Of a DNA stretch of 64,000 nt, positions 1 to 8,580 are shown piece after piece. The stretch spans positions 29,806 through 93,805 of the forward strand of contig CAKZJE010000020.1 in the NCBI GenBank assembly GCA_936941155.1, in the 5' to 3' direction. Position numbers and translations under genes: made by a program. Source of the stretch: an uncultured Methylomonas sp. (GTDB lineage Bacteria > Pseudomonadota > Gammaproteobacteria > Methylococcales > Methylomonadaceae). The notes under the pieces were generated by a model, which was not told the origin of the DNA, searched no databases, and worked only from the letters and a program-made list of their open reading frames with translations. The first letter of the stretch is position 1, and every line of letters begins with the position of its first letter.

Positions 1-450
1 TTGCAAAGTTAAGACTTCTCGCAACATGCCATCAACACGAAAACGAATTCGCAGCCGTTCTTCAAACGGTTCAATGTGAATATCGGAGGCTTTTTCTTTA
101 ATCGCTTCGGTCAAAGTGGCATTAATCAAACGAATAATCGGCGCGTCATCCGCGCTATCCATTAAATCTTCCGTTTCTGGCACTAATTCCGACAGTTGTG
201 CCAGTTGCTCATCATCAATTTCTTCCATTTCCTGCATAGTGCTGGATGAGCCGCTTTGATAAATTTTTTGCAATTGCGCATTAAAATCATCTTGGCTGAC
301 CACCACAATTTTCACCGGATGATTGATTTGCCGCCGCGCTTCGCTAATTGCCTCTAAAGCAGTTTGGTCGTGTATCCACAGTTGTGGATCGTGCTCATCA
401 TGGCGGTAATAGAGCACGCCTTGGGTTTTGGAAAAATAAAATGGCAGCAT
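1..450 (-). CDS. gspE: Type II secretion ATPase GspE, N-terminal part (cut by window edge)
   Basis: The visible 150 residues start at an ATG at 450 and run off the window at position 1. They hold the acidic linker of the N-terminal domain and the family stretch ASDIHIEPFEERLRIRFRVD, which precedes the RecA-like ATPase core of GspE/PilB proteins. GspE is the cytoplasmic hexameric motor of the type II secretion system and powers pseudopilus assembly. It starts 5 bp after the stop of gspD, so the two are surely co-transcribed. The Walker motifs lie outside the window. PilB or MshE would be alternatives, but the gspD neighbour favours GspE. Confidence 0.9.
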   Translation of the reverse strand, partial: MLPFYFSKTQGVLYYRHDEHDPQLWIHDQTALEAISEARRQINHPVKIVVVSQDDFNAQLQKIYQSGSSSTMQEMEEIDDEQLAQLSELVPETEDLMDSADDAPIIRLINATLTEAIKEKASDIHIEPFEERLRIRFRVDGMLREVLTLQ

Positions 451-455
451 AAAAC

Positions 456-2462
456 TTATTGGGCAGCTTTGGGAGTTGCATCAAGTTCTGGAACAGGTTC
501 AACTTGGGGAGTAATTTGGTAACTTTTATAGTCTGGAGTTAAAAGCATATCTTTTTGATTGAATAATTTCTGTTCTTGTTCCACTTTCGATAATGCTTTT
601 TGTGTAGAAGGATTATTCGTATCTTCTGAATCAATAATGGTAGGTCTAATAAACACCATCAAAGTCCGTTTAGTGCTTGTTGTTTTTTGGGTTTTAAACA
701 GCCAGCCTAGCAAAGGAATGTCACCTAACACAGGAACAGAATCAAGCCCATCATCCATTTGATTATTCATTAATCCGCCTAACACCAACATATTGCCATC
801 TGCAACTGAAACATTGGATTTGATGGAGCGTTTAGTCGTGGTAATACCTGCTGTACTGGTTGTATCTTTAACGGCAGAGGTTTCTTGCGAAATTTCTAAG
901 GTAATCATACCGCCTTGATTAATTTGAGGTTTTACTTTTAAAATCAAACCGACATCTTGACGTTGCACGGTAGTAAAAGGATTCGTTGCCGCTCCACCTG
1001 TTGGTTGTGTATAAGAACCGGTTACAAACGGCACGTTTTCACCTACCACCATTTCGGCTTCCTTGTTATCCAAAGTCAAAATTTGTGGCGCAGATAAAAT
1101 GTTAGTATTTGCGTCATTTTTAATCGCGTTCAACATAACACTAATATCGCCTTTACTGATAAGTGCAGAAAATCCCCCTGTAAGAAGAGCTTTTGTTAAA
1201 TCACTATTGGCTAACGCACCAACTGTTCCTAACAAGCCTGCATTTTTCGTTGGTCTGTTGGCAACACCTGCGCCATTATTGGTTGCCACACCCCATTCAA
1301 CGCCTAATCTTTGGGTATTATCAGTTGAAATTTCCGCAATAATCGCTTCAATCATCACTTGCTTACGCGGAATATCCAATTGTTTCAGAATTTCTTGAAT
1401 AGCCTGATAGCTTTGAAAATCTGCTGAAATAATCAACGAGTTAGTTGACTCATCTGCAATAATACTGGTTGAGCCTGTGCTCGTGCCACCAACATAAGCT
1501 GCCGTTACTTGTCCAGCAGGATTAGAACCCGGCACAGCACCACTCGGCGCAGAAGAGCCAGAAGCCACTGCACCTGATTTATTATTAATCACTTTATCCA
1601 AAATCGGAGCTAAATCGGTCGCTTTTGCGTATTTCAACGCCACCACATGATGCGCCGCATGATTGGCGATAGGTGTATCCAAACGCTTGATAACTCTAGC
1701 AAAACGCTCACGCTCAGCTTTATTGCCACTGATGATAATACTATTGCTGCGCTTATCCGCAGTCACTGTACCGCTGGTTTCGGTTTTTTTCGGCTGCGTT
1801 TCGCGCAAAATTCGCAACACTTCATCCGCATTCGCTTGATACAACGGCACAATTTCATCACGATCTGGATTTGGTTTATCCATAGAATCAATTATGCGCA
1901 GCAATCGCTGAATATTTTTTTCACTATCGGACAAAACCAACGTATTCGTGTCCATATACGCTTGCAAATATGCCTCTCTTGGCATTAACGGGCGTAAAAC
2001 TGGAACTAACTGCGCGGCAGAAATATTTTTGATTTTTACAATCCGCGTGATTTGCTCAGCACCACCCGGAACGGCATGAGAGCTGGAGGTTGGATTTTGC
2101 TTCGCTTCTTCTAGCGGAATAATTTTAATAACATCGCCTTGTTCAAGGGCTACATAATTGTGAGCCCGCAAAACATCTAAAAAGACATCGTAAATAGACT
2201 CTTTTCGCAACGGGGTTTTAGAAAGAATCGTTACTTTGCCGTTGACGCGCGTATCAATCAAAATGTTTTTGCCGATACAGTCACTGATGCTGGTGATAAC
2301 CTCTCTAATTTCTACATTCACAAAATTTAACGTGACCCCTTTTTGTTTTTTGCAATCTTCTGCGCTAAAAGCATAAGCAGAAACAGGGGTCAACACGGAA
2401 ATAAAAAGGGCTGCACTAATGACTATTGAACGGCGGCAAGGGAGTGTTGGCATTAAAATCAT
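456..2462 (-). CDS. gspD: Type II secretion system secretin GspD
   Basis: A 668-residue secretin that forms the outer-membrane channel of type II secretion. It has a signal peptide of about 31 residues ending in SAYA, an N0 domain (about 37-105), N1-N3 repeats to about residue 395 and a C-terminal secretin domain with the signature VPVLGDIPLLGWLFK. Length is normal for the family. The N3 region has a Ser/Gly/Ala-rich loop (about 290-330), as is common. No lipobox is seen. ATG codons at 2462 and 2453 are both possible starts and neither has a clear Shine-Dalgarno. Downstream gspE follows at 5 bp. The secreted GH5 enzyme at 14.5 kb is a plausible substrate, which is inference only. Confidence 0.95.
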   Translation of the reverse strand: MILMPTLPCRRSIVISAALFISVLTPVSAYAFSAEDCKKQKGVTLNFVNVEIREVITSISDCIGKNILIDTRVNGKVTILSKTPLRKESIYDVFLDVLRAHNYVALEQGDVIKIIPLEEAKQNPTSSSHAVPGGAEQITRIVKIKNISAAQLVPVLRPLMPREAYLQAYMDTNTLVLSDSEKNIQRLLRIIDSMDKPNPDRDEIVPLYQANADEVLRILRETQPKKTETSGTVTADKRSNSIIISGNKAERERFARVIKRLDTPIANHAAHHVVALKYAKATDLAPILDKVINNKSGAVASGSSAPSGAVPGSNPAGQVTAAYVGGTSTGSTSIIADESTNSLIISADFQSYQAIQEILKQLDIPRKQVMIEAIIAEISTDNTQRLGVEWGVATNNGAGVANRPTKNAGLLGTVGALANSDLTKALLTGGFSALISKGDISVMLNAIKNDANTNILSAPQILTLDNKEAEMVVGENVPFVTGSYTQPTGGAATNPFTTVQRQDVGLILKVKPQINQGGMITLEISQETSAVKDTTSTAGITTTKRSIKSNVSVADGNMLVLGGLMNNQMDDGLDSVPVLGDIPLLGWLFKTQKTTSTKRTLMVFIRPTIIDSEDTNNPSTQKALSKVEQEQKLFNQKDMLLTPDYKSYQITPQVEPVPELDATPKAAQ

Positions 2463-2795
2463 GAGGAAAAGTTGCTAAGAAACACTAAAAAAGACCTAAG
2501 AGATTGACTCTCAGTTTGCGAAAGTTAAGTTATTTTAACTTAAAAATTTTAATTATCGCCTGTTAAATTAAATTCTCTCCAAAAAAGATTTTTTTATAAA
2601 TTCGGGATAGAAAAGCGAATTTTTTAGCGTAATTTTAAAAAATAGGTCATATCACACACCATGCTGAGTTATATAACATAGTTTTTTTAAATCTTTGTGA
2701 CTACTCAATTTTCGATTATTTTGGCGCAACTATTTTCCAAAAATTAATCTTTATAAATCAAAATCCTACATAAAATTTAACTTTAAAAGCACGAA
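2463..2795. other. AT-rich intergenic region between gspD and a secreted-protein gene
   Basis: About 330 bases of very AT-rich sequence between divergent genes. I see no coding potential and no repeat family member here. It should hold the gspD promoter, but I cannot place one with confidence. Confidence 0.5.
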
Positions 2796-2812
2796 TTGGC
2801 ACAACACCTGCA
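2796..2812 (+). promoter_or_regulatory. Candidate sigma-54 (RpoN) promoter
   Basis: The sequence TTGGCACAACACCTGCA matches the -24/-12 sigma-54 consensus. GG and GC are separated by exactly 10 bases, the TTGGCAC block is perfect, and only one base of the TTGCA block differs. It lies about 100 bp upstream of the ATG at 2913. No enhancer-binding activator site was identified. Confidence 0.6.
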
Positions 2813-2912
2813 TTTATACATAACAAGTTACCTAGCTCATGGTTGCTTTTTAAGTGTGATTATTAATCCTTTGTTGTAAGTCATTCTATTAATTTTTAAT
2901 TTGGGGAAATTC

Positions 2913-3926
2913 ATGTTAGATACAAGATTTAAAAAAATCGCTTTATGCACAATCGTTACAGCATTATGCGGAGCTGCTCAAGTTGCTTCTGCTCATACTG
3001 GCATTAGAGACTCAGGTTTTGTTGAAGGTCAAGGTAACACAGGCGTAAGCGTAAACGTAACAACAGGCGTGGTTGCTCCAAGTGCATCAGCTTACAACGC
3101 ATTCACAATCACTCATGGTTGTGCAACCAACGCAATTGCTGAAGGTACAACAGGTACTGTTCGCAAAAACGTGATTGCAATGGCAGCATTGTTCCCAAAC
3201 TCACCGAATGCAGCTGATGTTAAAATTTATCGTTACAAAACAGGCACAATTGCAACAGGCGTAAAAGGCGTTGACGGTACTGTATTAACAGGTGCAGCAT
3301 CTTCATTACCTGTAACTAGTGCTAATGATTTAACTGACGACATCAACGGTGCTGTTGCAGGTGCTGGTTTAACAGGATTAAGTTTAGGTCTAGTTAGCCC
3401 TAACTTATTTGGTAACAGTGTACAACCAAAATTAGATGCTGTAGGTGCAGTTAGAGGTTATAGCGTTTTTAACACAGCTAAAACACAAGCATTAACTGAA
3501 AGCATCATCAGCACAACAGGTCTTTCTGCATTCAAAATGGCAGTTCCTACTTTCAAAACAACTTCTTGCGCGGCTAATTTAATCGTGCGTGTGGCTGTAA
3601 CTAACTGGTGTATGAAAGGTCTTACTAGCAAAACAGCGGTTGATCGTAAAGACGTTTGGATTGGCACAGACACAGGCAGTGTAAAATACAGCATGATGGG
3701 ACCTAACCATGAAGTGATGCCAAACAGCCGTACAACAATGGGTATGACTGATGCAACTTTGTCTGAACAAGGCAATGGCACAAGCTTTTGGCCAAAAATC
3801 ACTGTACGCCGCGATTTAGTTAAAAACCCATTACCAGCAAGCTGCAACGGCGAAAGCTATGACGTAGTAGTTCAACCATCTGGTGCTGATATTGACGCTA
3901 ACTTGACTATCCCAGGCTTTTTCTAA
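2913..3926 (+). CDS. Secreted protein of unknown function with THGC motif
   Basis: A 337-residue exported protein. The ATG at 2913 is chosen over an in-frame TTG at 2901 because a GGGGA ribosome site sits 5 bases before it. A signal peptide ends near SAHTG, and the mature protein is rich in Thr, Ala, Gly and Asn. The segment AYNAFTITHGC resembles the HGC element of YcnI-like (DUF1775) copper-related proteins. Five cysteines are scattered through the mature chain. The C-terminus contains NPLPASC and an IDANL segment. I recall similar secreted proteins in methanotrophs, but no function is known to me. A strong terminator follows at 3984. Confidence 0.75.
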   Translation: MLDTRFKKIALCTIVTALCGAAQVASAHTGIRDSGFVEGQGNTGVSVNVTTGVVAPSASAYNAFTITHGCATNAIAEGTTGTVRKNVIAMAALFPNSPNAADVKIYRYKTGTIATGVKGVDGTVLTGAASSLPVTSANDLTDDINGAVAGAGLTGLSLGLVSPNLFGNSVQPKLDAVGAVRGYSVFNTAKTQALTESIISTTGLSAFKMAVPTFKTTSCAANLIVRVAVTNWCMKGLTSKTAVDRKDVWIGTDTGSVKYSMMGPNHEVMPNSRTTMGMTDATLSEQGNGTSFWPKITVRRDLVKNPLPASCNGESYDVVVQPSGADIDANLTIPGFF

Positions 3927-3983
3927 GCTTATCAATAGTCATAAACAGTTTTAACTGTTTACTTTTTTAGTTAGATCACCATT

Positions 3984-4016
3984 AAGTGCGCCTTCGTTAT
4001 GAAGGCGTACTTTTTT
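3984..4016 (+). terminator. Rho-independent terminator
   Basis: A hairpin with stem GTGCGCCTTC / GAAGGCGTAC, loop GTTAT, followed by a run of six T. It ends the transcript of the secreted-protein gene that stops at 3926. Confidence 0.85.
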
Positions 4017-4171
4017 CTAAGCAGTCCTTTGATATATCAGGAAAAATATCAAAAGCTTTATTTTGAACTCAACATAAACAGATAAGAATCAAGCGATTTT
4101 CATCTTTGTTATATAATAAAAGCTTAATATACTGCTTTCGGTATGTGTTAATTTTAAAAAAAGGAGTTCTA

Positions 4172-4609
4172 ATGAAAAAAACTACATCACAATCAATCTT
4201 TATTGCCGCTGCATTGTTTTTCACTACCCATGCGGCTTTTGCACATGACCAAACCGGCGCGTTAGGAAAAGCGGCTGGCGCGACTGATTATTACGCCATT
4301 TCTTGTTTTGATGATGGCAATGGTGCTGCTGCTTATCTGGCTTTTCAAGTCATCGACGCATTACCTGTTGCGGCTCCTGTTGTGAGTGCGCAAGTCACTA
4401 AAGGTCGTTTGGCAGTCAACACAACAGATGCCATTGATGGCGATGCGACTTATAGTCCAAAAGTGTTAGTCAAAGGTGGCAATGGCACTTATTCTGTATC
4501 CGTTGATAAAACCAAAGCTGGCGTAGAAAATTATTCGTTTCAATACCACTGCGAAACATCTGACAACCAACACACTGGCACTAGCATTATTCCTATGCAG
4601 AACCAATAA
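4172..4609 (+). CDS. Small secreted protein of unknown function
   Basis: A 145-residue exported protein. The ATG at 4172 has a clean AAGGAG site 6 bases upstream. The signal peptide ends at AAFAHD, and the mature part starts with His-Asp much like the SAHTG start of the gene at 2913. Two cysteines (in AISCFDD and QYHCET) probably form a disulfide. The fold looks like a small beta-sandwich. It follows the larger secreted protein with its own terminator on both sides, so it is a separate transcript. Function unknown. Confidence 0.75.
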   Translation: MKKTTSQSIFIAAALFFTTHAAFAHDQTGALGKAAGATDYYAISCFDDGNGAAAYLAFQVIDALPVAAPVVSAQVTKGRLAVNTTDAIDGDATYSPKVLVKGGNGTYSVSVDKTKAGVENYSFQYHCETSDNQHTGTSIIPMQNQ

Positions 4610-4675
4610 AAAAATATTTATCTGCTTATCCCTCCCCTACTCTCTTTTCGTTTTCCCTTTATCTCTCTGATGCTT

Positions 4676-4708
4676 CCCACGTTGAATGTTTAACGTGGGC
4701 TTTTTTTT
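4676..4708 (+). terminator. Rho-independent terminator
   Basis: Stem CCCACGTT / AACGTGGG with loop GAATGTTT followed by CTTTTTTTT. It ends the transcript of the small secreted protein that stops at 4609. Confidence 0.9.
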
Positions 4709-4815
4709 GCACGTCAAAAAACTATGTTATTTGACACACTTGGAATTTATCAGCGTAGCCGCCGGAGTAACACGCTTTAGGAAACGAGCATGAAACAACT
4801 TATGCAAATATTTAA

Positions 4816-4862
4816 TGTAGGTGCGGATTTATCCGCACAGTGCGAATGAATTCGCACCTACA
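4816..4862. repeat. 47-bp inverted repeat (TGTAGGTGCG arms)
   Basis: The arms TGTAGGTGCG and CGCACCTACA close a 47-bp unit whose halves are themselves small palindromes. A partial copy of one arm (AAATTCGCACCTAC) occurs near 48340. It is a dispersed REP-like element in noncoding DNA. Confidence 0.75.
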
Positions 4863-4916
4863 GTTGCCAGATGTTCCTTGGCTGTTTTCAATGCTATTGC
4901 CTCCTTAATAATTACT

Positions 4917-5046
4917 TAAACCGCATCCATTCAGAAACACATAGTTTTTTAAAATGGTTAGATGCAATGTAAACGTGTAGAGACGCAAAATATTGCGTCT
5001 CTACGGTTCAACAAAAAACTACGTTTCTCAAATTAGATGAAGTTTA
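4917..5046. repeat. MITE-A, intact copy
   Basis: A 130-bp unit with imperfect terminal inverted repeats of about 30 bp: the left end begins TAAACCGCATCCA and the right end reads TAGATGAAGTTTA. The inner ends are TAGTTTTTT and AAAAAACTA. The centre holds the palindrome GTAGAGACGCAAAATATTG and its mirror. A second copy lies at 17361-17605, interrupted by another element. No transposase is encoded. Confidence 0.85.
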
Positions 5047-5095
5047 AGTGAATGACAGCCACCTGACTTTAGAAATAAATTATCGAAAAATTTTT

Positions 5096-5113
5096 AAGAC
5101 GACTGGTCGTCTT
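5096..5113. repeat. 18-bp palindrome AAGACGACTGGTCGTCTT (copy 1)
   Basis: The core is flanked by matching A/T tracts (CGAAAAATTTTT on the left, GAAAAATTTCG on the right), giving an imperfect palindrome of about 41 bp. It is one of eight intergenic copies found in the window. Confidence 0.85.
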
Positions 5114-5170
5114 GAAAAATTTCGCAGCATTAAGACAATTAGCAGAATATGTTTATCACCCAAACCTTTC

Positions 5171-5291
5171 AGAGGCTGTGAAAGTATTGTCATTTTGGAG
5201 TGCAAAACCTAGGTTTTGCACTCCAGGATCATAGATAAATCAATAATTTAAAAATAACATTTTGATGTTTTTTGAATACTTTCACAGCCTC
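5171..5291. repeat. 121-bp element with AGAGGCTGTGAAAGTATT termini
   Basis: Terminal inverted repeats AGAGGCTGTGAAAGTATT and AATACTTTCACAGCCTC enclose an inner palindrome (TGCAAAACCTAGGTTTTGCA). The flanks are TTC on both sides (5168-5170 and 5292-5294), compatible with a 3-bp target duplication. Removing the element restores a common AACCTTTCAGGTCT...AGACCTGAACG inverted repeat. Confidence 0.65.
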
Positions 5292-5381
5292 TTCAGGTCT
5301 CGAAGACCTGAACGTTTTTTTATCCCTGAAAATGTAAACGCAATGACTTACACGTTATTTTTGCGTAACAATCTTTATCAA

Positions 5382-6932
5382 CTAGCGTATCAACAAATCC
5401 GCCCCCAACCAATCGACTAAAAAGCGACGATAATATTCTGCTTTATGAACTTGCAAATGCTCCAGTGGATTAAAATTATCCGTTAAAACTAAACCTTGTG
5501 TTTTATCAACATTGAATTTGCGCGTTTGCAACCAATTCACTTGCTCTGCGTTAAGCGTATTGCTGTTTATATCAATCGCTTTATTGCTGGCTAAGAAAAT
5601 AAAATCATTAAAATCTTTGCCCGGCTCAGAAATAAACACAGTTTGCTCCGCAAAAACTTCGCCCAGCGTTTTAGCCACCGACGCTAATCCAGCATTGTAG
5701 CCTTGTGAAAACGCCACAAAATTCAGTGCCAAAATGCCGTTTTTACTTAATAAACTGCGCAATTGCGTTAAGGCTTCCACGGTTAATAAATGCGCAGGCT
5801 CAGTGCCGCCGGTAAAACAATCGTGAATAATTAAGTCATATCCGCCAGATAAATGCCGAATTTCATAGCGTGCATCACCGACAATATTCTGCCCTGATGA
5901 TTGAAAGCCAAAATAATTGCTTGCAGCATTCGCAACTGCTGGGTCAATTTCTAAAGTATCCACTTTAAGACCGTATTGACGATGCAACACATTCGCCATG
6001 TGCCCCGCACCTAATCCCACGATTAAAACTCGATTCATATTGCCGCGTAACGCTGGAATCAAACCGACAATATCTTGATACGTTAATCTGCTTTCGCCAT
6101 TGCTGATACTTGCCGCGCCAATTGTGGAAGCATCTGAAGTGAGAATGCGCAAATCATGCGTTTTTTGATCCATCACGCGCACCCTGCCGTATAGGCTTTC
6201 GTGCTCAGAAATAATTTCAAACCCACTATTGCCGGTTGAAATATGCCCCGCACTTACAATTTTTGGCACAAGCGCAAGTCCAACAATGCTTAAAAATACA
6301 CAGGGCAAAATGGCTGCGGTCAGCGCAAATTGTTTTTTCTCATAAATCCCAACCATGATGGAGAGCGCGAATAAACAAACACCTAAGCCGATTAAAATTT
6401 GCCGCGAACCTAACATCGGGAACAAAAAGAATCCTAATAACAACGTGCCAATCACGCTGCCAACCGTGCTAACGGCGTAAATTGAACCGGAACTTGAACC
6501 AATTCCTTCTAAGCGCGAGGTTGCAAGTTTGATGGCAAACGGACTGACCATGCCTAACATGGTTAAACTGGGCGAAAACAAGACTAACGCACTAACAAAA
6601 GCCCCCATGCGCAAGCCTAATGGATCGGTTGCCAATAATATCGAGCGCGTTACCCAAGGAATCAACAAGGTAAACAATGCTGCCAGCGCGATAATCAACG
6701 AAAGTCCGGTGCGTTGTGCGTTGTCCGCCCAGCGACCACCAATAAAATAGCCAGTTGCCAGCGCAATCATCGTCACTGAAATCAAAGACGACCACACATA
6801 TAAACTCGCTCCGTAAAAAGGCGCAATCATGCGTGTGCCTAGCAGTTCTATCACCATCACTGAAGCACCGGTGAGAAAAATAGTGATATACAGCCCAGCG
6901 CGTCCGAAAACATTTAAAGAGTTATCAAGCAT
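5382..6932 (-). CDS. Membrane-embedded spermidine synthase-like protein (fused MFS/spermidine synthase)
   Basis: A 516-residue protein. The first 220 residues form about six to seven hydrophobic helices. The rest is a Rossmann methyltransferase-like domain of the spermine/spermidine synthase family, with the nucleotide-binding element LIVGLGAGHMANVLH near residue 300, an acidic residue in TLEIDP, and YDLIIHDCFTGG where spermidine synthases have their catalytic Asp loop. Such fusions are common in bacteria and their substrate is not established. It could be a polyamine enzyme acting at the membrane or an aminopropyltransferase relative with another job. It is monocistronic, between repeat-rich gaps. 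Confidence 0.8.
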   Translation of the reverse strand: MLDNSLNVFGRAGLYITIFLTGASVMVIELLGTRMIAPFYGASLYVWSSLISVTMIALATGYFIGGRWADNAQRTGLSLIIALAALFTLLIPWVTRSILLATDPLGLRMGAFVSALVLFSPSLTMLGMVSPFAIKLATSRLEGIGSSSGSIYAVSTVGSVIGTLLLGFFLFPMLGSRQILIGLGVCLFALSIMVGIYEKKQFALTAAILPCVFLSIVGLALVPKIVSAGHISTGNSGFEIISEHESLYGRVRVMDQKTHDLRILTSDASTIGAASISNGESRLTYQDIVGLIPALRGNMNRVLIVGLGAGHMANVLHRQYGLKVDTLEIDPAVANAASNYFGFQSSGQNIVGDARYEIRHLSGGYDLIIHDCFTGGTEPAHLLTVEALTQLRSLLSKNGILALNFVAFSQGYNAGLASVAKTLGEVFAEQTVFISEPGKDFNDFIFLASNKAIDINSNTLNAEQVNWLQTRKFNVDKTQGLVLTDNFNPLEHLQVHKAEYYRRFLVDWLGADLLIR

Positions 6933-7015
6933 CGTGTTATTCCAATAAGTAAAAATTTATTTTTAAAATCAGTTTCTGATAGTTTTAAGTGATTAATCAA
7001 AAATTTTATCGCCTA

Positions 7016-7046
7016 AACCTTCCAGGTCTTTAAGACCTGGAAGGTT
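7016..7046. terminator. Inverted repeat downstream of apbE, probable terminator
   Basis: A near-perfect palindrome with arms AACCTTCCAGGTCTT, starting right after the apbE stop codon at 7048. It belongs to the family of ACCTxxCAGG-type inverted repeats that sit at gene ends throughout the window. It has no long T run, so terminator function is inferred from position. Confidence 0.55.
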
Positions 7047-7047
7047 T

Positions 7048-7962
7048 TTATATCTGAATTCCGCTACAACCCATCTCGCCCTGCACATCCACCCACAAAT
7101 GCGGCAAACCTAATTGCGCCAGCCACGCCGCGCCTTCGGCTTCTTTTAACATGGCAATGGTGGAAGCACTACCGGCAACAACACAAAAATCGCCCACCAC
7201 GCTCACCGAAGCTAAGTGTTTGATTGGCCAGCCTGTTTTTGGATTTAAGATATGACTGTAACGCACACCATCAAGCACAATACAGCGTTCATAATCACCG
7301 CTGCTGGCAAGTGCGCCTTCTGTTAAATTTAAGGTAGTGAGCATTTCTCCAGCGCGACGCGGATGTTGAATGCCAATCCGCCACGCGCTGCCGTCTGCGC
7401 GAGCACCGATAATTTTTATGTCGCCGCCTAAATTAATAATGCCGTGTCGAATTCCTGCTTGCTGGCAAAGCGCGGCAGCGCGATCAACCGCGTATTCTTT
7501 CACCACGCCACCAAAGTCGATTTCCATGCCTGCGGTTAAAAAAGTTAAGCGCGGTGCAGTCCAATCGACTTTTTCCCAACCCACTTTGCCAAGCAAAGCA
7601 TGTAAGGTCTGTTCATCAGGCAAAATATTTTCTTTAAAAGACCACGCGCGGCGCAAAATTCCTGACGTTATATCGAATAAACCGTCACTTTCTTGATAAC
7701 AAGTGGCAGCATAATGAAGCAATCCCGCTGTTTCGTTGTCGACTTCAATTGCACCGCCAACCGCAGCAACGCGATTCATTTCTGATAAAAAACTGTCACT
7801 GCGATAACGTGAATAAATAGCTTCTAAGCGGCGCACATCCCGAATCACCGTATTGGCGATTTGTTGCGCAACAGTAGAATTTTTTGCATAGAATTGAATG
7901 TCGCAAGATGTTCCCATCGCTTTGAATTCATAGCGGAAAAATTTAAGTGAACGTTGTTTCAA
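7048..7962 (-). CDS. apbE: FAD:protein FMN transferase (ApbE)
   Basis: A 304-residue ApbE-family protein. ApbE attaches FMN to Ser/Thr of target proteins through a phosphoester bond, using FAD. The visible motifs are AMGTSC near the N-terminus, DFGGVVKEYAVDRA, INLGGDIKIIGA, SSGDYERC and HILNPKTGWP, which make the FAD and Mg sites. It starts at a TTG at 7962. I see no ATG or GTG further upstream before the preceding gene. As read, the protein has no signal peptide or lipobox, which is odd because most ApbE proteins act outside the cytoplasm. It is the last gene of the operon TlpA-like, DUF4266, DUF3570, phosphatase, apbE. Confidence 0.9.
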   Translation of the reverse strand: MKQRSLKFFRYEFKAMGTSCDIQFYAKNSTVAQQIANTVIRDVRRLEAIYSRYRSDSFLSEMNRVAAVGGAIEVDNETAGLLHYAATCYQESDGLFDITSGILRRAWSFKENILPDEQTLHALLGKVGWEKVDWTAPRLTFLTAGMEIDFGGVVKEYAVDRAAALCQQAGIRHGIINLGGDIKIIGARADGSAWRIGIQHPRRAGEMLTTLNLTEGALASSGDYERCIVLDGVRYSHILNPKTGWPIKHLASVSVVGDFCVVAGSASTIAMLKEAEGAAWLAQLGLPHLWVDVQGEMGCSGIQI

Positions 7963-7979
7963 GCGACTTTTCGGTGAGA

Positions 7980-8579
7980 TTAGGGAGCTCGTTTCATCAG
8001 CTCTCTGAGTTTCTGAATATCCATTGTGTTAAGAAAATCAGGGTTTTGAAACCAAATTGTGTTAAAGCGAAAATCAAACATTTCTGCGATGGCATCTTTG
8101 GGAGACCAATCTTCAAACACCATCCGATACGTTGCAACGCTGTATCCGGTGCGGTCGCGCCCTTCTGCACAATGAATAAACACGGGTGAGTTGTTAGTGT
8201 TTTGAAAATCTCTCTCTAACTCTTTCATCAACACAATCAGCTGTGCGGTATCAGGATTCCAAGCGTGCATCGGGATGCGTAAATAGTGCAGCTGTGTGCC
8301 GCCTAATTTAGCAAAGTCGTCGTAATCATCATGCGTATCGCGTAAATCAATTACCGTTTTCACGCCTGCTTTTTCTAAATTGCGAAAACCTTCTGCGGTC
8401 GGTTGCGAACCGCGCCAAAGTTTTGCTGATACTTTGGTAAAATTTTCTACGCCAGCAATTGCAGTATCAGACGGTAATTGCCAATGTTGTGTGAAAGGTG
8501 GCGCGGGTGGTGTTGCGCAGCCATTGAGAAGCAGTGAACTACACAAAAAAACGTAATGCGTTATTTTCATTAGATTCAT
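7980..8579 (-). CDS. Lipoprotein dual-specificity/tyrosine phosphatase
   Basis: A protein of about 199 residues with a lipoprotein signal ending in LLLNGC, so it is predicted to be anchored in the periplasm. The cysteine phosphatase loop is HCAEGRDRTG (C-x5-R), and VIDLRDTHDDYD upstream supplies the general-acid region. It fits the DSP / Y_phosphatase family that includes Siw14-like enzymes. Starts at 8579 or 8570 are both possible; 8579 lies just beyond the stop of the DUF3570 gene (8581), so translation is probably coupled. The substrate is unknown. A periplasmic phosphatase with ApbE and an outer-membrane barrel could process a phospho-ester or FMN-linked intermediate, which is speculation. 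Confidence 0.8.
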   Translation of the reverse strand: MNLMKITHYVFLCSSLLLNGCATPPAPPFTQHWQLPSDTAIAGVENFTKVSAKLWRGSQPTAEGFRNLEKAGVKTVIDLRDTHDDYDDFAKLGGTQLHYLRIPMHAWNPDTAQLIVLMKELERDFQNTNNSPVFIHCAEGRDRTGYSVATYRMVFEDWSPKDAIAEMFDFRFNTIWFQNPDFLNTMDIQKLRELMKRAP

Positions 8580-8580
8580 C

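Noticed and set aside
4740..4790. GCGTAGCCGCCGGAG stretch resembling part of a riboswitch
   Set aside because: The paired stems and conserved bases of c-di-GMP or cobalamin riboswitches are missing and no gene follows.
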